NCBI RefSeq assembly: GCF_937898475.1 | Contig: NZ_CALEJS010000042.1 | Span: 248,001-312,000, forward strand | DNA length: 64,000 bases | From: an uncultured Chitinophaga sp. | Lineage (GTDB): Bacteria; Bacteroidota; Bacteroidia; Chitinophagales; Chitinophagaceae | Direction: 5' to 3' | Shown here: one piece after another, positions 24,311-32,357 of the stretch | Layout: the number at the start of each line of letters is the position of its first letter | Numbering within the stretch: position 1 is the first letter of the stretch | Program-made: the position numbers and the translations under genes | Notes under the pieces: model-generated | Told to the model about the DNA's origin: nothing | What the model saw: the letters and a program-made list of their open reading frames with translations, nothing else | The model's database searches: none

Positions 24311-24593
24311 AAAAAAATACGGCTCTGTGAACAGAGCCGTTTGCCTTTATAAATTCCACGTTATGAAAAACTGATACAAAAATACGATATTTAGCTAAAA
24401 CGTTTTAGTAGATTTTCCACTTTTTACACACCGCTGATAATTCACTTGTATATCTACTAATTATGGGACAAAGTTCGGACCAAAAAGACGTTTGAAAAAA
24501 TTCTATTGGTTAAATTTTTCTTAAACCCGTAGTGGATTTTGCTTTCTTGCATCTACCTTTCTTCATCACTTTTTAACCTGGTCCCTCACCGTT
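24311..24593 (-). ncRNA. Candidate small non-coding RNA
   Basis: On the minus strand a TATATTTG -7 box (24601-24608) and an AT-rich -33 position precede a region ending in a 9-bp hairpin (24319-24340) followed by ATTTTTTT, a good terminator. No credible protein is encoded: the longest ATG frame at the 5' end is 18 codons. The predicted RNA is about 280 bases, starts near TTATCGAAACGGTGAGGGAC and has CATAACGTGGAATT just before the terminator. Part of this 3' module recurs before the carA terminator. The family is not recognised. Confidence 0.45.
24352..24369. repeat. Direct repeat copy 2
   Basis: An identical copy of the 18-base repeat at 24139-24156, 213 bases apart. On the minus strand it precedes the terminator of the candidate small RNA. 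Confidence 0.8.
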
Positions 24594-24600
24594 TCGATAA

Positions 24601-24630
24601 CAAATATACGACGAAAATTGATTTAAAAAA
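24601..24630 (-). promoter_or_regulatory. Minus-strand promoter of the candidate small RNA
   Basis: Read on the minus strand, TATATTTG (24608-24601) fits TAnnTTTG, with a TTTT element about 18-20 bases upstream at 24627-24630. No protein gene lies downstream on this strand before the terminators. Confidence 0.5.
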
Positions 24631-24808
24631 TACTTTTCCTAAAAAAAATTTGTCGTCTTAGTCGAAAACATAAATATAGAATTTATTATAATATAATATC
24701 AGCATCGTGAAAACTTATCCTATTTATAGCAAAGGTCGGGATTTTGCAGGATTGATTATGTTATTATATTATTAATAATCAATTTTTTATGTTAATTAAT
24801 TGCTTACT

Positions 24809-26035
24809 TCAGGCGCTTTTTGTTGCATTGACAGCATTGCCAACAACCCGGCCCGGATAAATTTCTAACGCCTTTTCTAAACATATGATAGATTTTTCAA
24901 TATTATCATTGCTCAGTACGTAGGCCATGCGCACTTCCTGTTTTCCAAGCCCGGGGGTTGCATAAAATCCGGTTCCAGGCGCCATCATGACTGTTTGCTG
25001 TTGAAAAGAAAAAGATTCAAGCAGCCATTGACAGAATTTATCAGCATCATCAATTGGTAAGCGGGCCATGGCATAAAAAGCCCCACCGGGATTGGGACAA
25101 AATACTCCTGGAATTTTATTTAAACCTTCTACCAGGGTATCCCGGCGTGAAAGATATTCGGCTTTTATATCGTCGAAGTAGTCAGGCGGAAGATCTACTG
25201 CTGCTTCCCCGGCTATTTGTGCAAACGATGGCGGGCTAAGACGTGCTTGTGCAAATTTCATTACCGCATCCAGTACCTGTTGGTTTTTTGTTACCAGGGC
25301 ACCTATACGGCCTCCGCAGGCGCTATAGCGCTTAGATATAGTATCCATGATGATGGCATGGTTCTCCAGACCCTGGAGGTTCATAGCTGAAAAATGCTGT
25401 CCTGTATAGCAAAATTCACGATATGCTTCGTCAGAGAAGAGGTAAAGATTATGTTGCAGGCACAACTGCTTCAATACCTCCAGCTCCTCTTTACTGTATA
25501 AATAACCTGTGGGGTTATTGGGGTTACAGATCAAAATAGCCCTGGTGCGTGATGTGATCGCTTTTTCGAAAGCCTCCATGGCGGGAAGTGCAAATCCGCT
25601 TTCAATACCCGAAGTGATAGTGCGGATCTTCACACCGGCTTCCAGTGCAAAACCATTGTAGTTGGCATAAAAAGGTTCAGGCACAATTACCTCATCACCG
25701 GGATCCAGGCAGGCCATAAATGCAAACAGGATGGCTTCCGACCCACCGGTGGTCACAATGATCTGCTGATGGGTTACCGCGATATCAAATCTTGCATAGT
25801 AATCTACCAGCTTACGGCGGTAGCTTTCATTGCCCGCACTGTGGCTGTATTCAAGGATCTTAAAGGTAGAATGCCGCACGGCATCCAGCACAGGTTGAGG
25901 GGTTTCGATATCCGGTTGGCCAATGTTCAGATGGTATACCTTAATGCCTTTTTTTTTGGCAGCTTCTGCGTAAGGCACCAGTTTTCTGATCGGGGAGGGG
26001 GGCATCAGTTGTCCCCTGTTGCTAATTTCGGGCAT
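24809..26035 (-). CDS. Pyridoxal-phosphate aminotransferase, class I/II
   Basis: The 408-residue enzyme belongs to the aspartate aminotransferase superfamily, fold type I. The conserved NIGQPDIETPQPV (substrate side), ILICNPNNPTGYLYS, FSDEAYREF and the PLP lysine in TISKRYSACGGRIGALV can be placed. The C-terminal domain has GGAFYAMARLP. The closest known groups are AspC/AAT-like enzymes of broad specificity, so the exact amino donor cannot be given. It is a single gene, convergent with carA, with a TACCTTTG box upstream at 26057-26064. Confidence 0.88.
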   Translation of the reverse strand: MPEISNRGQLMPPSPIRKLVPYAEAAKKKGIKVYHLNIGQPDIETPQPVLDAVRHSTFKILEYSHSAGNESYRRKLVDYYARFDIAVTHQQIIVTTGGSEAILFAFMACLDPGDEVIVPEPFYANYNGFALEAGVKIRTITSGIESGFALPAMEAFEKAITSRTRAILICNPNNPTGYLYSKEELEVLKQLCLQHNLYLFSDEAYREFCYTGQHFSAMNLQGLENHAIIMDTISKRYSACGGRIGALVTKNQQVLDAVMKFAQARLSPPSFAQIAGEAAVDLPPDYFDDIKAEYLSRRDTLVEGLNKIPGVFCPNPGGAFYAMARLPIDDADKFCQWLLESFSFQQQTVMMAPGTGFYATPGLGKQEVRMAYVLSNDNIEKSIICLEKALEIYPGRVVGNAVNATKSA

Positions 26036-26056
26036 TTTCTATTGCATTTGCGAATG

Positions 26057-26064
26057 CAAAGGTA
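26057..26064 (-). promoter_or_regulatory. Probable -7 box of the aminotransferase gene
   Basis: TACCTTTG on the minus strand followed by GCA, 22 bases before the ATG. The -33 box is not clear. Confidence 0.45.
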
Positions 26065-26109
26065 GGCTAATGTGCAATATGGAAATGTGCCCTTACGTGA
26101 TTAAATAAA

Positions 26110-26138
26110 AAAACCTTACAGCAATACTGTAAGGTTTT
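26110..26138. terminator. Terminator downstream of the DUF1573 gene
   Basis: AAAACCTTACAG and CTGTAAGGTTTT form a perfect 12-bp stem with a CAATA loop. A/T ends give it terminator character on both strands. Confidence 0.8.
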
Positions 26139-26183
26139 ATGCAAAATGCTTTATACTGCCGTACAACAGCAGCATGCCGTTGG

Positions 26184-26594
26184 TTAGTTTCCTTCTACGG
26201 TGCCGGTCAGGTGTAATTCCTTGTCCTGATCAACGCCTTTGAGCTTTACCCAGATGGTTTTGTTCTGCTGGCCAGGGCCGTTTGCGCTGTATGTAGCAGT
26301 TACTTTACCCTTTTTACCAGGTAAGATCGGTTCTTTTGTCCAGTTAGGAGTGGTACATCCGCAGCTGGCGCGTGCAGCTTCGATCAGCACAGGCTCTTTA
26401 GAAATGTTAGTAAATTCAAAATCAACAGTAACAGGTTTGTTGAGTTGGGTTTTACCGAAATCAATAGTTTCTTTCACAAATTTCACCTTTGCATCTGCCG
26501 GGTTCCCTGTACCAGCTCCGTTTTGAGCCTGGGCCCAAATCGCTGTGGTGAACAGCATGCTCGCAAATAGGGATAAGATAAACTTTTTCATCAT
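26184..26594 (-). CDS. DUF1573 domain protein, exported
   Basis: The 136-residue protein has a signal peptide (about 20 residues, ending TTAIWAQ) and one DUF1573 domain from about residue 38. The diagnostic stretch is FGKTQLNKPVTVDFEFTN, then SCGCTTPNWTKEPILPGK and the strand KVTATYSANG. This Ig-like domain is very common in Bacteroidota envelopes, and its biochemical role is not known. The paired Cys in SCGCT are conserved in the family. It is monocistronic with its own TAAATTTG box at 26653-26660. Confidence 0.9.
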   Translation of the reverse strand: MMKKFILSLFASMLFTTAIWAQAQNGAGTGNPADAKVKFVKETIDFGKTQLNKPVTVDFEFTNISKEPVLIEAARASCGCTTPNWTKEPILPGKKGKVTATYSANGPGQQNKTIWVKLKGVDQDKELHLTGTVEGN

Positions 26595-26652
26595 TATAGT
26601 TTGGTTTTTAAACGGTTTGGTTAAAAAACTGGTTTTTACCCTGGAATAGTAA

Positions 26653-26660
26653 CAAATTTA
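26653..26660 (-). promoter_or_regulatory. Probable -7 box of the DUF1573 gene
   Basis: TAAATTTG on the minus strand, 58 bases before the ATG, fits TAnnTTTG. A TTTG lies further upstream but with a 25-base gap. Confidence 0.4.
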
Positions 26661-26755
26661 CAGCCAAAAATACTTCTATAGCCGCCAAATTATTAAAATC
26701 TTCTTAAAAAAATCATTTTAATTTAAGGACGGCATTTTCAGTCAATTAGCAACTA

Positions 26756-26786
26756 TTTTTCACTTGTATAATTAACCTTACTTTTG
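26756..26786 (+). promoter_or_regulatory. Promoter of the E1 dehydrogenase gene
   Basis: A TTTT -33 element at 26756-26759 and TACTTTTG at 26779-26786 have a 19-base spacer. The -7 box overlaps an in-frame TTG, which therefore cannot be the start codon. Confidence 0.7.
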
Positions 26787-26804
26787 CACTTTAACCAACA
26801 GGGC

Positions 26805-29204
26805 ATGATAGAAAATAATGAACTGACTATGAACATGAGCAGCCGGTTATCTTTTGAAGAGTTCCGCAAGGAAGTATTGAATGACTACCGGCTGGCTTGC
26901 GAAAGCAGGGAAGTTAGTCTGCTGGCTCGTAAGGAAGTGCTTACGGGCAAAGCCAAGTTCGGTATATTCGGCGACGGTAAAGAGGTGGCTCAGATCGCAA
27001 TGGCGAAATACTTCCTGCCGGGCGATTTTCGTTCAGGATATTACCGCGACCAGACTTTTGCATTTGCCAGCGGCATTGCCACGATAGAGCAATTCTTTTC
27101 TCAACTTTATGCCGATCCCGATCCTGAGAATGAACCATTTTCAGCCGGCAGGCAGATGAATTCGCATTTTGCGACACCTAATATAACCGAGGACGGCCGT
27201 TTCAGGGATCTTACCCAGATAAAGAATACAGCTACAGATATGGCACCTACAGCGGCCCAGATGCCGCGTGCCCTGGGTCTTGCATTTGCCTCAAAGCTGT
27301 TCCGTGAGGTAGATATCCTGAAGCCTTTTACCAATTTATCGCATAACGGTAACGAAGTATGTTTTGCTACTATCGGCGATGCCTCTACGTCTGAAGGGCA
27401 TTTCTGGGAAACCATGAACGCAGCCGGCGTTTTGCAGGTACCACTGGCCGTATTTATATGGGATGACGGTTATGGTATTTCGGTACCGCGTAAATATCAA
27501 ACCACCAAGGGGTCTATCAGCGCCGCAATGGAGGGCTTCCGCAAAACAGAAGATTCCAATGGCTTTGATATCTACAACGTAAAGGGCTGGGATTACGCAG
27601 GTATGTGCGAGGTGTTTGAAAACGGCCTCCGCAAAGTGCGCGAAACACACATCCCCGCTTTGTTCCACGTTGAAGAGATCACGCAGCCGCAAGGCCACTC
27701 TACCAGCGGATCTCATGAGCGTTACAAGAGCAAGGACCGCCTTGCCTGGGAGAAGGATTTTGATTGTAATGTGAAGATGCGGCAGTGGATCATTGAGAAT
27801 GCGCTGGCTGATGATGCCACACTCCGGGAAATTGAAAGCCAGGCTAAGATCACTGCACAAACAGCCAGGAAAAGCGCCTGGGAGAAATACATCACTCCAA
27901 TCAAACAGCATGTTAAAACGATGCTGTCGCATGGAGAAGCCCTGGTAGCCGAAGGCACTGCGGATGCAGAGATGGTAAACCGGGTTATGCAGGAACTTCA
28001 GGCTAACCGCGAACCCTTACGCCGTGATGTATTAAAGGCTGCGGCCGGCATCCTGTTCCATCACCAGAAAGCGCAGAGCCCTGCATTAAAGGCCCTGCAA
28101 CAGTATTACGACCAGCTGCTTGCCCAGGAGCGGGAAAATTATAACACGAACCTTTATGCCACCGGTGCCAATTCTGCATTGAATGTGCCAACTGTTGCTC
28201 CTTCGTTTACTGAAGAAGTGCATATGGTCAATGGATACGAAGTGCTGAACAAATACTTTGATCAGCTGTTTGCTGAAAATCCGAAGGTTTTTGCCTTTGG
28301 AGAAGATGTAGGTAAGATAGGCGACGTAAACCAGGGCTTTGCCGGCTTGCAGCAGAAGCATGGCAAGCAGCGTATATTCGATACCGGTATCCGTGAGCTC
28401 ACCATTATGGGACAGGCAATTGGTATGGCTTTACGCGGACTGCGTCCTATTGCTGAGATCCAGTACATTGATTACCTGCTGTATGGATTACAGCCTCTCA
28501 GTGATGATGTGGCCAGCCTGCAATACCGAACCAAAGGAATACAGGCATGCCCGCTGATTGTTCGTACCCGTGGTCACCGGCTGGAAGGCATATGGCATTC
28601 CGGTTCTCCCATGGGAATGATCATTCACAGTTTGCGCGGTATGCATGTTTGCGTACCACGTAACATGGTACAGGCGGCAGGTATGTACAATACCTTGCTC
28701 AGTGCCAATGAACCGGCTATTGTGATTGAATCGCTGAACGGCTATCGCCTGAAGGAGAAAATCCCGGCCAACCTTACTGAATTTACTGTGCCGTTAGGTA
28801 TACCGGAAGTATTGCATGAAGGTACTGACATTACCTTAGTATCTTATGGCTCAACATTGCGTATTGTGGAAGAAGCCATGCATACACTGTCTCAAATGGG
28901 AATTTCCTGTGAACTGATAGACGTTCAAACCCTGTTGCCTTTCGATATCCACCACAGTATTGTGGAATCACTGAAGAAAACCAACCGGATCTTATTCATC
29001 GATGAAGATGTTCCGGGTGGAGGCACCGCTTACATGTTCCAGCAGGTAATGGAAGAGCAGGGCGGCTATCGTTGGCTGGATGTGGCTCCCCGTACCCTTA
29101 GTGCCCAGGCCCACCGGCCTGCCTATGGATCTGACGGGGATTATTTCTCCAAGCCTAATACAGAAGATGTGATCAAGACTGTGATGTCGATGATGGCAGA
29201 ATAA
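26805..29204 (+). CDS. Fused alpha/beta E1 component of a 2-oxoacid dehydrogenase
   Basis: The enzyme decarboxylates a 2-oxoacid with thiamine diphosphate and passes the acyl group to the E2 lipoyl domain. The 799-residue chain joins the E1-alpha part (about 1-420, with the ThDP motif GDASTSEGHFWETMNAAG) to the E1-beta part (about 470-799, with FGEDVGKIGDVNQGFAGL, FDTGIREL and GGGTAYMFQQV). Normally these are two genes. The overall resemblance is to branched-chain (2-oxoisovalerate) E1. ATG 26805 is chosen because the promoter box covers the upstream TTG; ATG 26829 and 26835 are also possible. E2 and E3 are not nearby. Confidence 0.9.
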   Translation: MIENNELTMNMSSRLSFEEFRKEVLNDYRLACESREVSLLARKEVLTGKAKFGIFGDGKEVAQIAMAKYFLPGDFRSGYYRDQTFAFASGIATIEQFFSQLYADPDPENEPFSAGRQMNSHFATPNITEDGRFRDLTQIKNTATDMAPTAAQMPRALGLAFASKLFREVDILKPFTNLSHNGNEVCFATIGDASTSEGHFWETMNAAGVLQVPLAVFIWDDGYGISVPRKYQTTKGSISAAMEGFRKTEDSNGFDIYNVKGWDYAGMCEVFENGLRKVRETHIPALFHVEEITQPQGHSTSGSHERYKSKDRLAWEKDFDCNVKMRQWIIENALADDATLREIESQAKITAQTARKSAWEKYITPIKQHVKTMLSHGEALVAEGTADAEMVNRVMQELQANREPLRRDVLKAAAGILFHHQKAQSPALKALQQYYDQLLAQERENYNTNLYATGANSALNVPTVAPSFTEEVHMVNGYEVLNKYFDQLFAENPKVFAFGEDVGKIGDVNQGFAGLQQKHGKQRIFDTGIRELTIMGQAIGMALRGLRPIAEIQYIDYLLYGLQPLSDDVASLQYRTKGIQACPLIVRTRGHRLEGIWHSGSPMGMIIHSLRGMHVCVPRNMVQAAGMYNTLLSANEPAIVIESLNGYRLKEKIPANLTEFTVPLGIPEVLHEGTDITLVSYGSTLRIVEEAMHTLSQMGISCELIDVQTLLPFDIHHSIVESLKKTNRILFIDEDVPGGGTAYMFQQVMEEQGGYRWLDVAPRTLSAQAHRPAYGSDGDYFSKPNTEDVIKTVMSMMAE

Positions 29205-29226
29205 TCACAACCTGAAATAAAACATT

Positions 29227-29264
29227 ACGTCCCGTGTAGTATGTTCACACGGGACGTTTTTTTT
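29227..29264 (+). terminator. Terminator of the E1 gene
   Basis: ACGTCCCGTGT and ACACGGGACGT form a perfect 11-bp stem with a 9-base loop and are followed by TTTTTTT. Confidence 0.9.
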
Positions 29265-29448
29265 CAGTGTAACAGTTGTAGGTTCAGGCAGATGACAAGC
29301 AGAAGGTGCTACAAATATTAAAAATAATATCCATACTACTATGCCATGGCCGTGTTATTTAACGATTATTTCAATCCGGTGCCTGTTTAAACTTAGTACA
29401 TAATCGTGCCAAAACTCACTATATTAACAACGGCAAAAAGAACTGCAG

Positions 29449-30405
29449 ATGAAAAATATTGTTGTATTAGACGGCTATGCTTTAAATCCCGGAGATCTTG
29501 ACTGGAGCCCACTGCATGCACTGGGCAATGTTACCATATACGACAGGACAAAAGAAAGTGAGGTTGCCCTCCGCGCCAAGAATGCCCACATTATACTGAC
29601 CAATAAAGCCATTGTGAATGCGGCCTCCATAGCACAGCTGCCCCAGCTTCAATACATCGGTGTAATGGCCACCGGCTACAATATCGTGGATGTAAACGCT
29701 GCCAGCGCCCGGCAGATAAAAGTGACCAACGTACCTGCATACGGTACAGCTGCAGTGGCGCAGTTTACATTTGCACTGATACTTGAGCTTTGTAACCATG
29801 TTAAACTGCATGCAGACAGTGTACGGGCAGGGGATTGGAGCCGCAGCGATGATTTCAGCTACTGGAAAGCGCCATTGCAGGAGCTCGACGGCAAAGTACT
29901 GGGCATTGTTGGATTAGGCCAGATAGGACAGGCGGTGGCGCAGATTGCGCTTGCATTTGGTATGCGGGTAATAGCACACCATAAACACCCTGAGCGGGAC
30001 AAAATGGATGGAGTGCACTTTGTATCGCTGGCAGATTGTTTTGCACAGGCAGACATTATTACCTTACACTGTCCGCTGAACGAGCAGAACCGCGGCTTTG
30101 TGAACAAGGCTTTGCTTGATACCATGAAACGGAACGCCCTGCTCATCAATACGAGCCGCGGCCCACTAATAAATGAGCAGGACCTGGCCAACGCCCTGAA
30201 CAATGAACGTATTGCCGCCGCAGGGCTCGATGTACTTTCGGTAGAGCCGCCGGCTGCTGAACATCCATTGTTTTATGCAAAAAATTGCCTGGTAACACCC
30301 CATATTGCCTGGGCGGCAAAAGAGGCCAGAGGCCGCCTACTGAATACGGTAATTGAAAATGTACGGTCCTACCTTTCAGGCAAACCCGAAAACCTGCTAA
30401 ATTGA
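29449..30405 (+). CDS. D-2-hydroxyacid dehydrogenase (glycerate dehydrogenase-like)
   Basis: The 318-residue NAD(P)-dependent enzyme reduces 2-oxoacids such as hydroxypyruvate or glyoxylate. The Rossmann motif GIVGLGQIGQAVA is near residue 150. The catalytic Arg is in INTSRGPLINEQ, the Glu in LDVLSVEPP and the His in TPHIAWA. It is closest in pattern to HprA-type glycerate dehydrogenases. It is a single gene; a hairpin (CCTGCTAAA/TTTAGCAGG, 30393-30424) overlaps the stop codon. Confidence 0.88.
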   Translation: MKNIVVLDGYALNPGDLDWSPLHALGNVTIYDRTKESEVALRAKNAHIILTNKAIVNAASIAQLPQLQYIGVMATGYNIVDVNAASARQIKVTNVPAYGTAAVAQFTFALILELCNHVKLHADSVRAGDWSRSDDFSYWKAPLQELDGKVLGIVGLGQIGQAVAQIALAFGMRVIAHHKHPERDKMDGVHFVSLADCFAQADIITLHCPLNEQNRGFVNKALLDTMKRNALLINTSRGPLINEQDLANALNNERIAAAGLDVLSVEPPAAEHPLFYAKNCLVTPHIAWAAKEARGRLLNTVIENVRSYLSGKPENLLN

Positions 30406-30708
30406 TCGCATCTATTTTAGCAGGCTGAGATCGCTGCCAGCAACGCTGTGCCCGTTAATTACTGATATGGGTAACTGTTATATTTATGTTGATAGTCTGA
30501 TACTTAGAATCGGATATTAGTTATTGTAGATATCAATAATGAATAAAATGAATAACAGTAAGTCATAAAAAAGTTTCCTGTATTTTTCCGGAATTAGGAA
30601 GAATTAGCTAAATTGGAAAAGATTAATAACCCCCGCGGTTACTATTAAAGACATGAAGAAAATTCATTAATCAAGGTACCCTAGACTCTTATCAAAAAAC
30701 TACCCTGT
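30406..30708. other. Intergenic region before the response regulator
   Basis: The first 19 bases are the right arm of the hairpin overlapping the preceding stop. The remainder is AT-rich with no good promoter box, RNA gene or ORF that I can support. Confidence 0.5.
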
Positions 30709-31422
30709 ATGAAAGCAGGAATTCTACTGGTAGAAGACGATCACTTTTTCGCAAAAGTAATTAAGAGACATCTGGAAAAAGAAGGCTACAATGTTGTGCA
30801 TTGCCTGGATGGAGAAGAAGCCTGGCGCACCTTCCAGGAGCGGGCTTTCGACATCTGCCTGCTGGATATTATCATGCCCGGGAGGGACGGCTTCGCCCTG
30901 GCAAAAGACATCCGGAGCAGAGATACCAATATCCCGATTATCTTCACTTCCTCGCGCTATATGGAGCAAGACCGCCTCAGCGGCTTTCAGGCGGGGGGAG
31001 ATGATTACATGGTGAAACCCTTCAATATAGAGGAATTGCAGTTCAGGATAGACGTTTTCCTGAAAAGGAGCCGTTTACTGCAAAACAGAAAAATAGTGGT
31101 CTACCAGCTTGGAGCCCTGGAATTCAATTATACAGAACTGAAGATCTTTCATCAGCCTACCGGGCACACCATTAACCTGCCCCCCAAGGAAGCTGAATTA
31201 CTGAAGTTCCTTTGCGAAAATCCTAACCGGCGTTTAAGAAGGGAAAATATCCTGCTGAGCGTATGGGGAAGTGACGACTTCTTTGCGGGGCGCACCATGG
31301 ATGTATACCTTACACGACTTAGAAAACACTTCCGCCTTGACCCGGATGTAAAGCTGGAAACCTTCCATGGAAAGGGGTTGCGGCTTGTTACAGATCCCAA
31401 GGCCTGCATGGCGGATGCCTGA
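30709..31422 (+). CDS. OmpR-family response regulator, orphan
   Basis: The 237-residue protein has a receiver domain (residues about 3-118) with the acidic pair Glu9-Asp10-Asp11, phospho-acceptor Asp53 in LLDIIMPGRDG, Thr in IIFTSS and Lys in YMVKPFN. The winged-helix DNA-binding domain follows (about 135-232) with LPPKEAELLKFLCENPNR and MDVYLTRLRKHF. No histidine kinase is adjacent, so its partner lies elsewhere. Target genes cannot be deduced. Confidence 0.92.
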   Translation: MKAGILLVEDDHFFAKVIKRHLEKEGYNVVHCLDGEEAWRTFQERAFDICLLDIIMPGRDGFALAKDIRSRDTNIPIIFTSSRYMEQDRLSGFQAGGDDYMVKPFNIEELQFRIDVFLKRSRLLQNRKIVVYQLGALEFNYTELKIFHQPTGHTINLPPKEAELLKFLCENPNRRLRRENILLSVWGSDDFFAGRTMDVYLTRLRKHFRLDPDVKLETFHGKGLRLVTDPKACMADA

Positions 31423-31468
31423 AAATATTATCGACTAATCACAAACACCACACACCACACACTAAGAC

Positions 31469-31496
31469 GAACCGTCCCGCATCTGCAGGACGGTTC
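31469..31496. terminator. Bidirectional terminator between the response regulator and yebC
   Basis: GAACCGTCC and GGACGGTTC form a perfect 9-bp stem with a 10-base loop, followed by TTGTTTAT. It lies between convergent genes. Confidence 0.75.
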
Positions 31497-31527
31497 TTGT
31501 TTATAATCTCTTTTGAGTTGCTATTAC

Positions 31528-32238
31528 CTATTTCAGGTTATGGAATACCTGCTGCACATCTTCATCCTGTTCCAGGCGGTCAATCAGCTGCAGTACCTCT
31601 TTAGCCTGCTCTTCATTCAGCTCTACAGTAGTAGTGGGGATGCGCTGTAGTTCGGCAGTGATCGTGGTGATGCCCCTTTCTTCCAGGGCTTTGGCCATAT
31701 TACCGAATTCAGTGAAAGGAGTACGGATGATAATATTATTCTCACTGTCTTCCCCTATTTCTTCCAGGCCAGCATCAATCAGTTCCAGTTCCAGCTCTTC
31801 CAGGTTCTGGCCTTCATTTTTCACCTTGAATACACCCATACGGTTAAACAGGAAACCTACGGAGCCACTGGTGCCCAGGCTACCGCCCTCTTTATTGAAA
31901 TGCATACGCACATTAGCTACTGTGCGGGTAGGGTTATCGGTAGCGGTTTCCACCATTACCGCCACGCCGTGAGGAGCATAACCTTCATATACAACCTCTT
32001 CATAATCCGTCTTATCCTTACCCATAGCGCGTTTGATCGCGGCTTCCACCCTGTCTTTAGGCATGTTCACGCCTTTGGCGTTGGCAAAGCAACGACGCAG
32101 GGCTGGGTTATTATCCGGGTCAGGGCCACCCTGTTTTACGGCAATGGCAATTTCTTTACCTATCCTGGTGAATTGTTTGGCCATCCGGTCCCAACGGGCA
32201 AACATAGTGGCCTTTCTTACTTCAAAAATTCTTCCCAT
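31528..32238 (-). CDS. yebC: YebC/PmpR family protein
   Basis: Family members are DNA-binding regulators (PmpR) or, in recent work on YebC and mitochondrial TACO1, translation factors that help with proline stretches. The 236-residue protein begins MGRIFEVRKATMFARWDRMAK, of which the family form is usually MGRKWxxRK. It includes NPALRRCFANAKGVNMPKD, YEGYAPHGVAVMVE and GGSLGTSGSVGFLF. A TATTTTTG box lies upstream at 32259-32266. Single gene. Confidence 0.92.
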   Translation of the reverse strand: MGRIFEVRKATMFARWDRMAKQFTRIGKEIAIAVKQGGPDPDNNPALRRCFANAKGVNMPKDRVEAAIKRAMGKDKTDYEEVVYEGYAPHGVAVMVETATDNPTRTVANVRMHFNKEGGSLGTSGSVGFLFNRMGVFKVKNEGQNLEELELELIDAGLEEIGEDSENNIIIRTPFTEFGNMAKALEERGITTITAELQRIPTTTVELNEEQAKEVLQLIDRLEQDEDVQQVFHNLK

Positions 32239-32258
32239 GTTGGTTTATTATCGAGACG

Positions 32259-32266
32259 CAAAAATA
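32259..32266 (-). promoter_or_regulatory. Probable -7 box of yebC
   Basis: TATTTTTG followed by CG on the minus strand, 20 bases before the start codon; the -33 box is unclear. Confidence 0.45.
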
Positions 32267-32301
32267 CAGTGTTTATCCTAATGTACTACCAGTAAAATGG
32301 A

Positions 32302-32326
32302 ACCGTCCCGGTTTAGCCGGGACGGT
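32302..32326 (-). terminator. Terminator of the amino acid permease gene
   Basis: ACCGTCCCGG and CCGGGACGGT form a perfect 10-bp stem with a 5-base loop. It lies 32 bases past the permease stop. The stem resembles those at 24108 and 31469. Confidence 0.65.
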
Positions 32327-32357
32327 CTGAAATATCCTGATAGCATATAATGTGCTG

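Larger units (their letters stand above)
24068..24808. other. Long intergenic region between carA and the aminotransferase gene
   Basis: This 741-base region holds the carA terminator, an 18-base direct repeat (AATTCCACGTTATGAAAA at 24139-24156 and 24352-24369), a second hairpin, and a minus-strand promoter, which together suggest a small RNA locus. From 24609 to 24808 it is AT-rich and I see nothing further there. Confidence 0.6.

Noticed and set aside
24520..24600. SAM riboswitch on the minus strand
   Set aside because: The start GGTGAGGGACCAGG recalls the S-box core, and ATGCAAGAAAGCAAAATCC recalls its P3 region, but the expected GCAACC and GGTGCTAA segments are missing and no gene follows. 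An Rfam search would decide.
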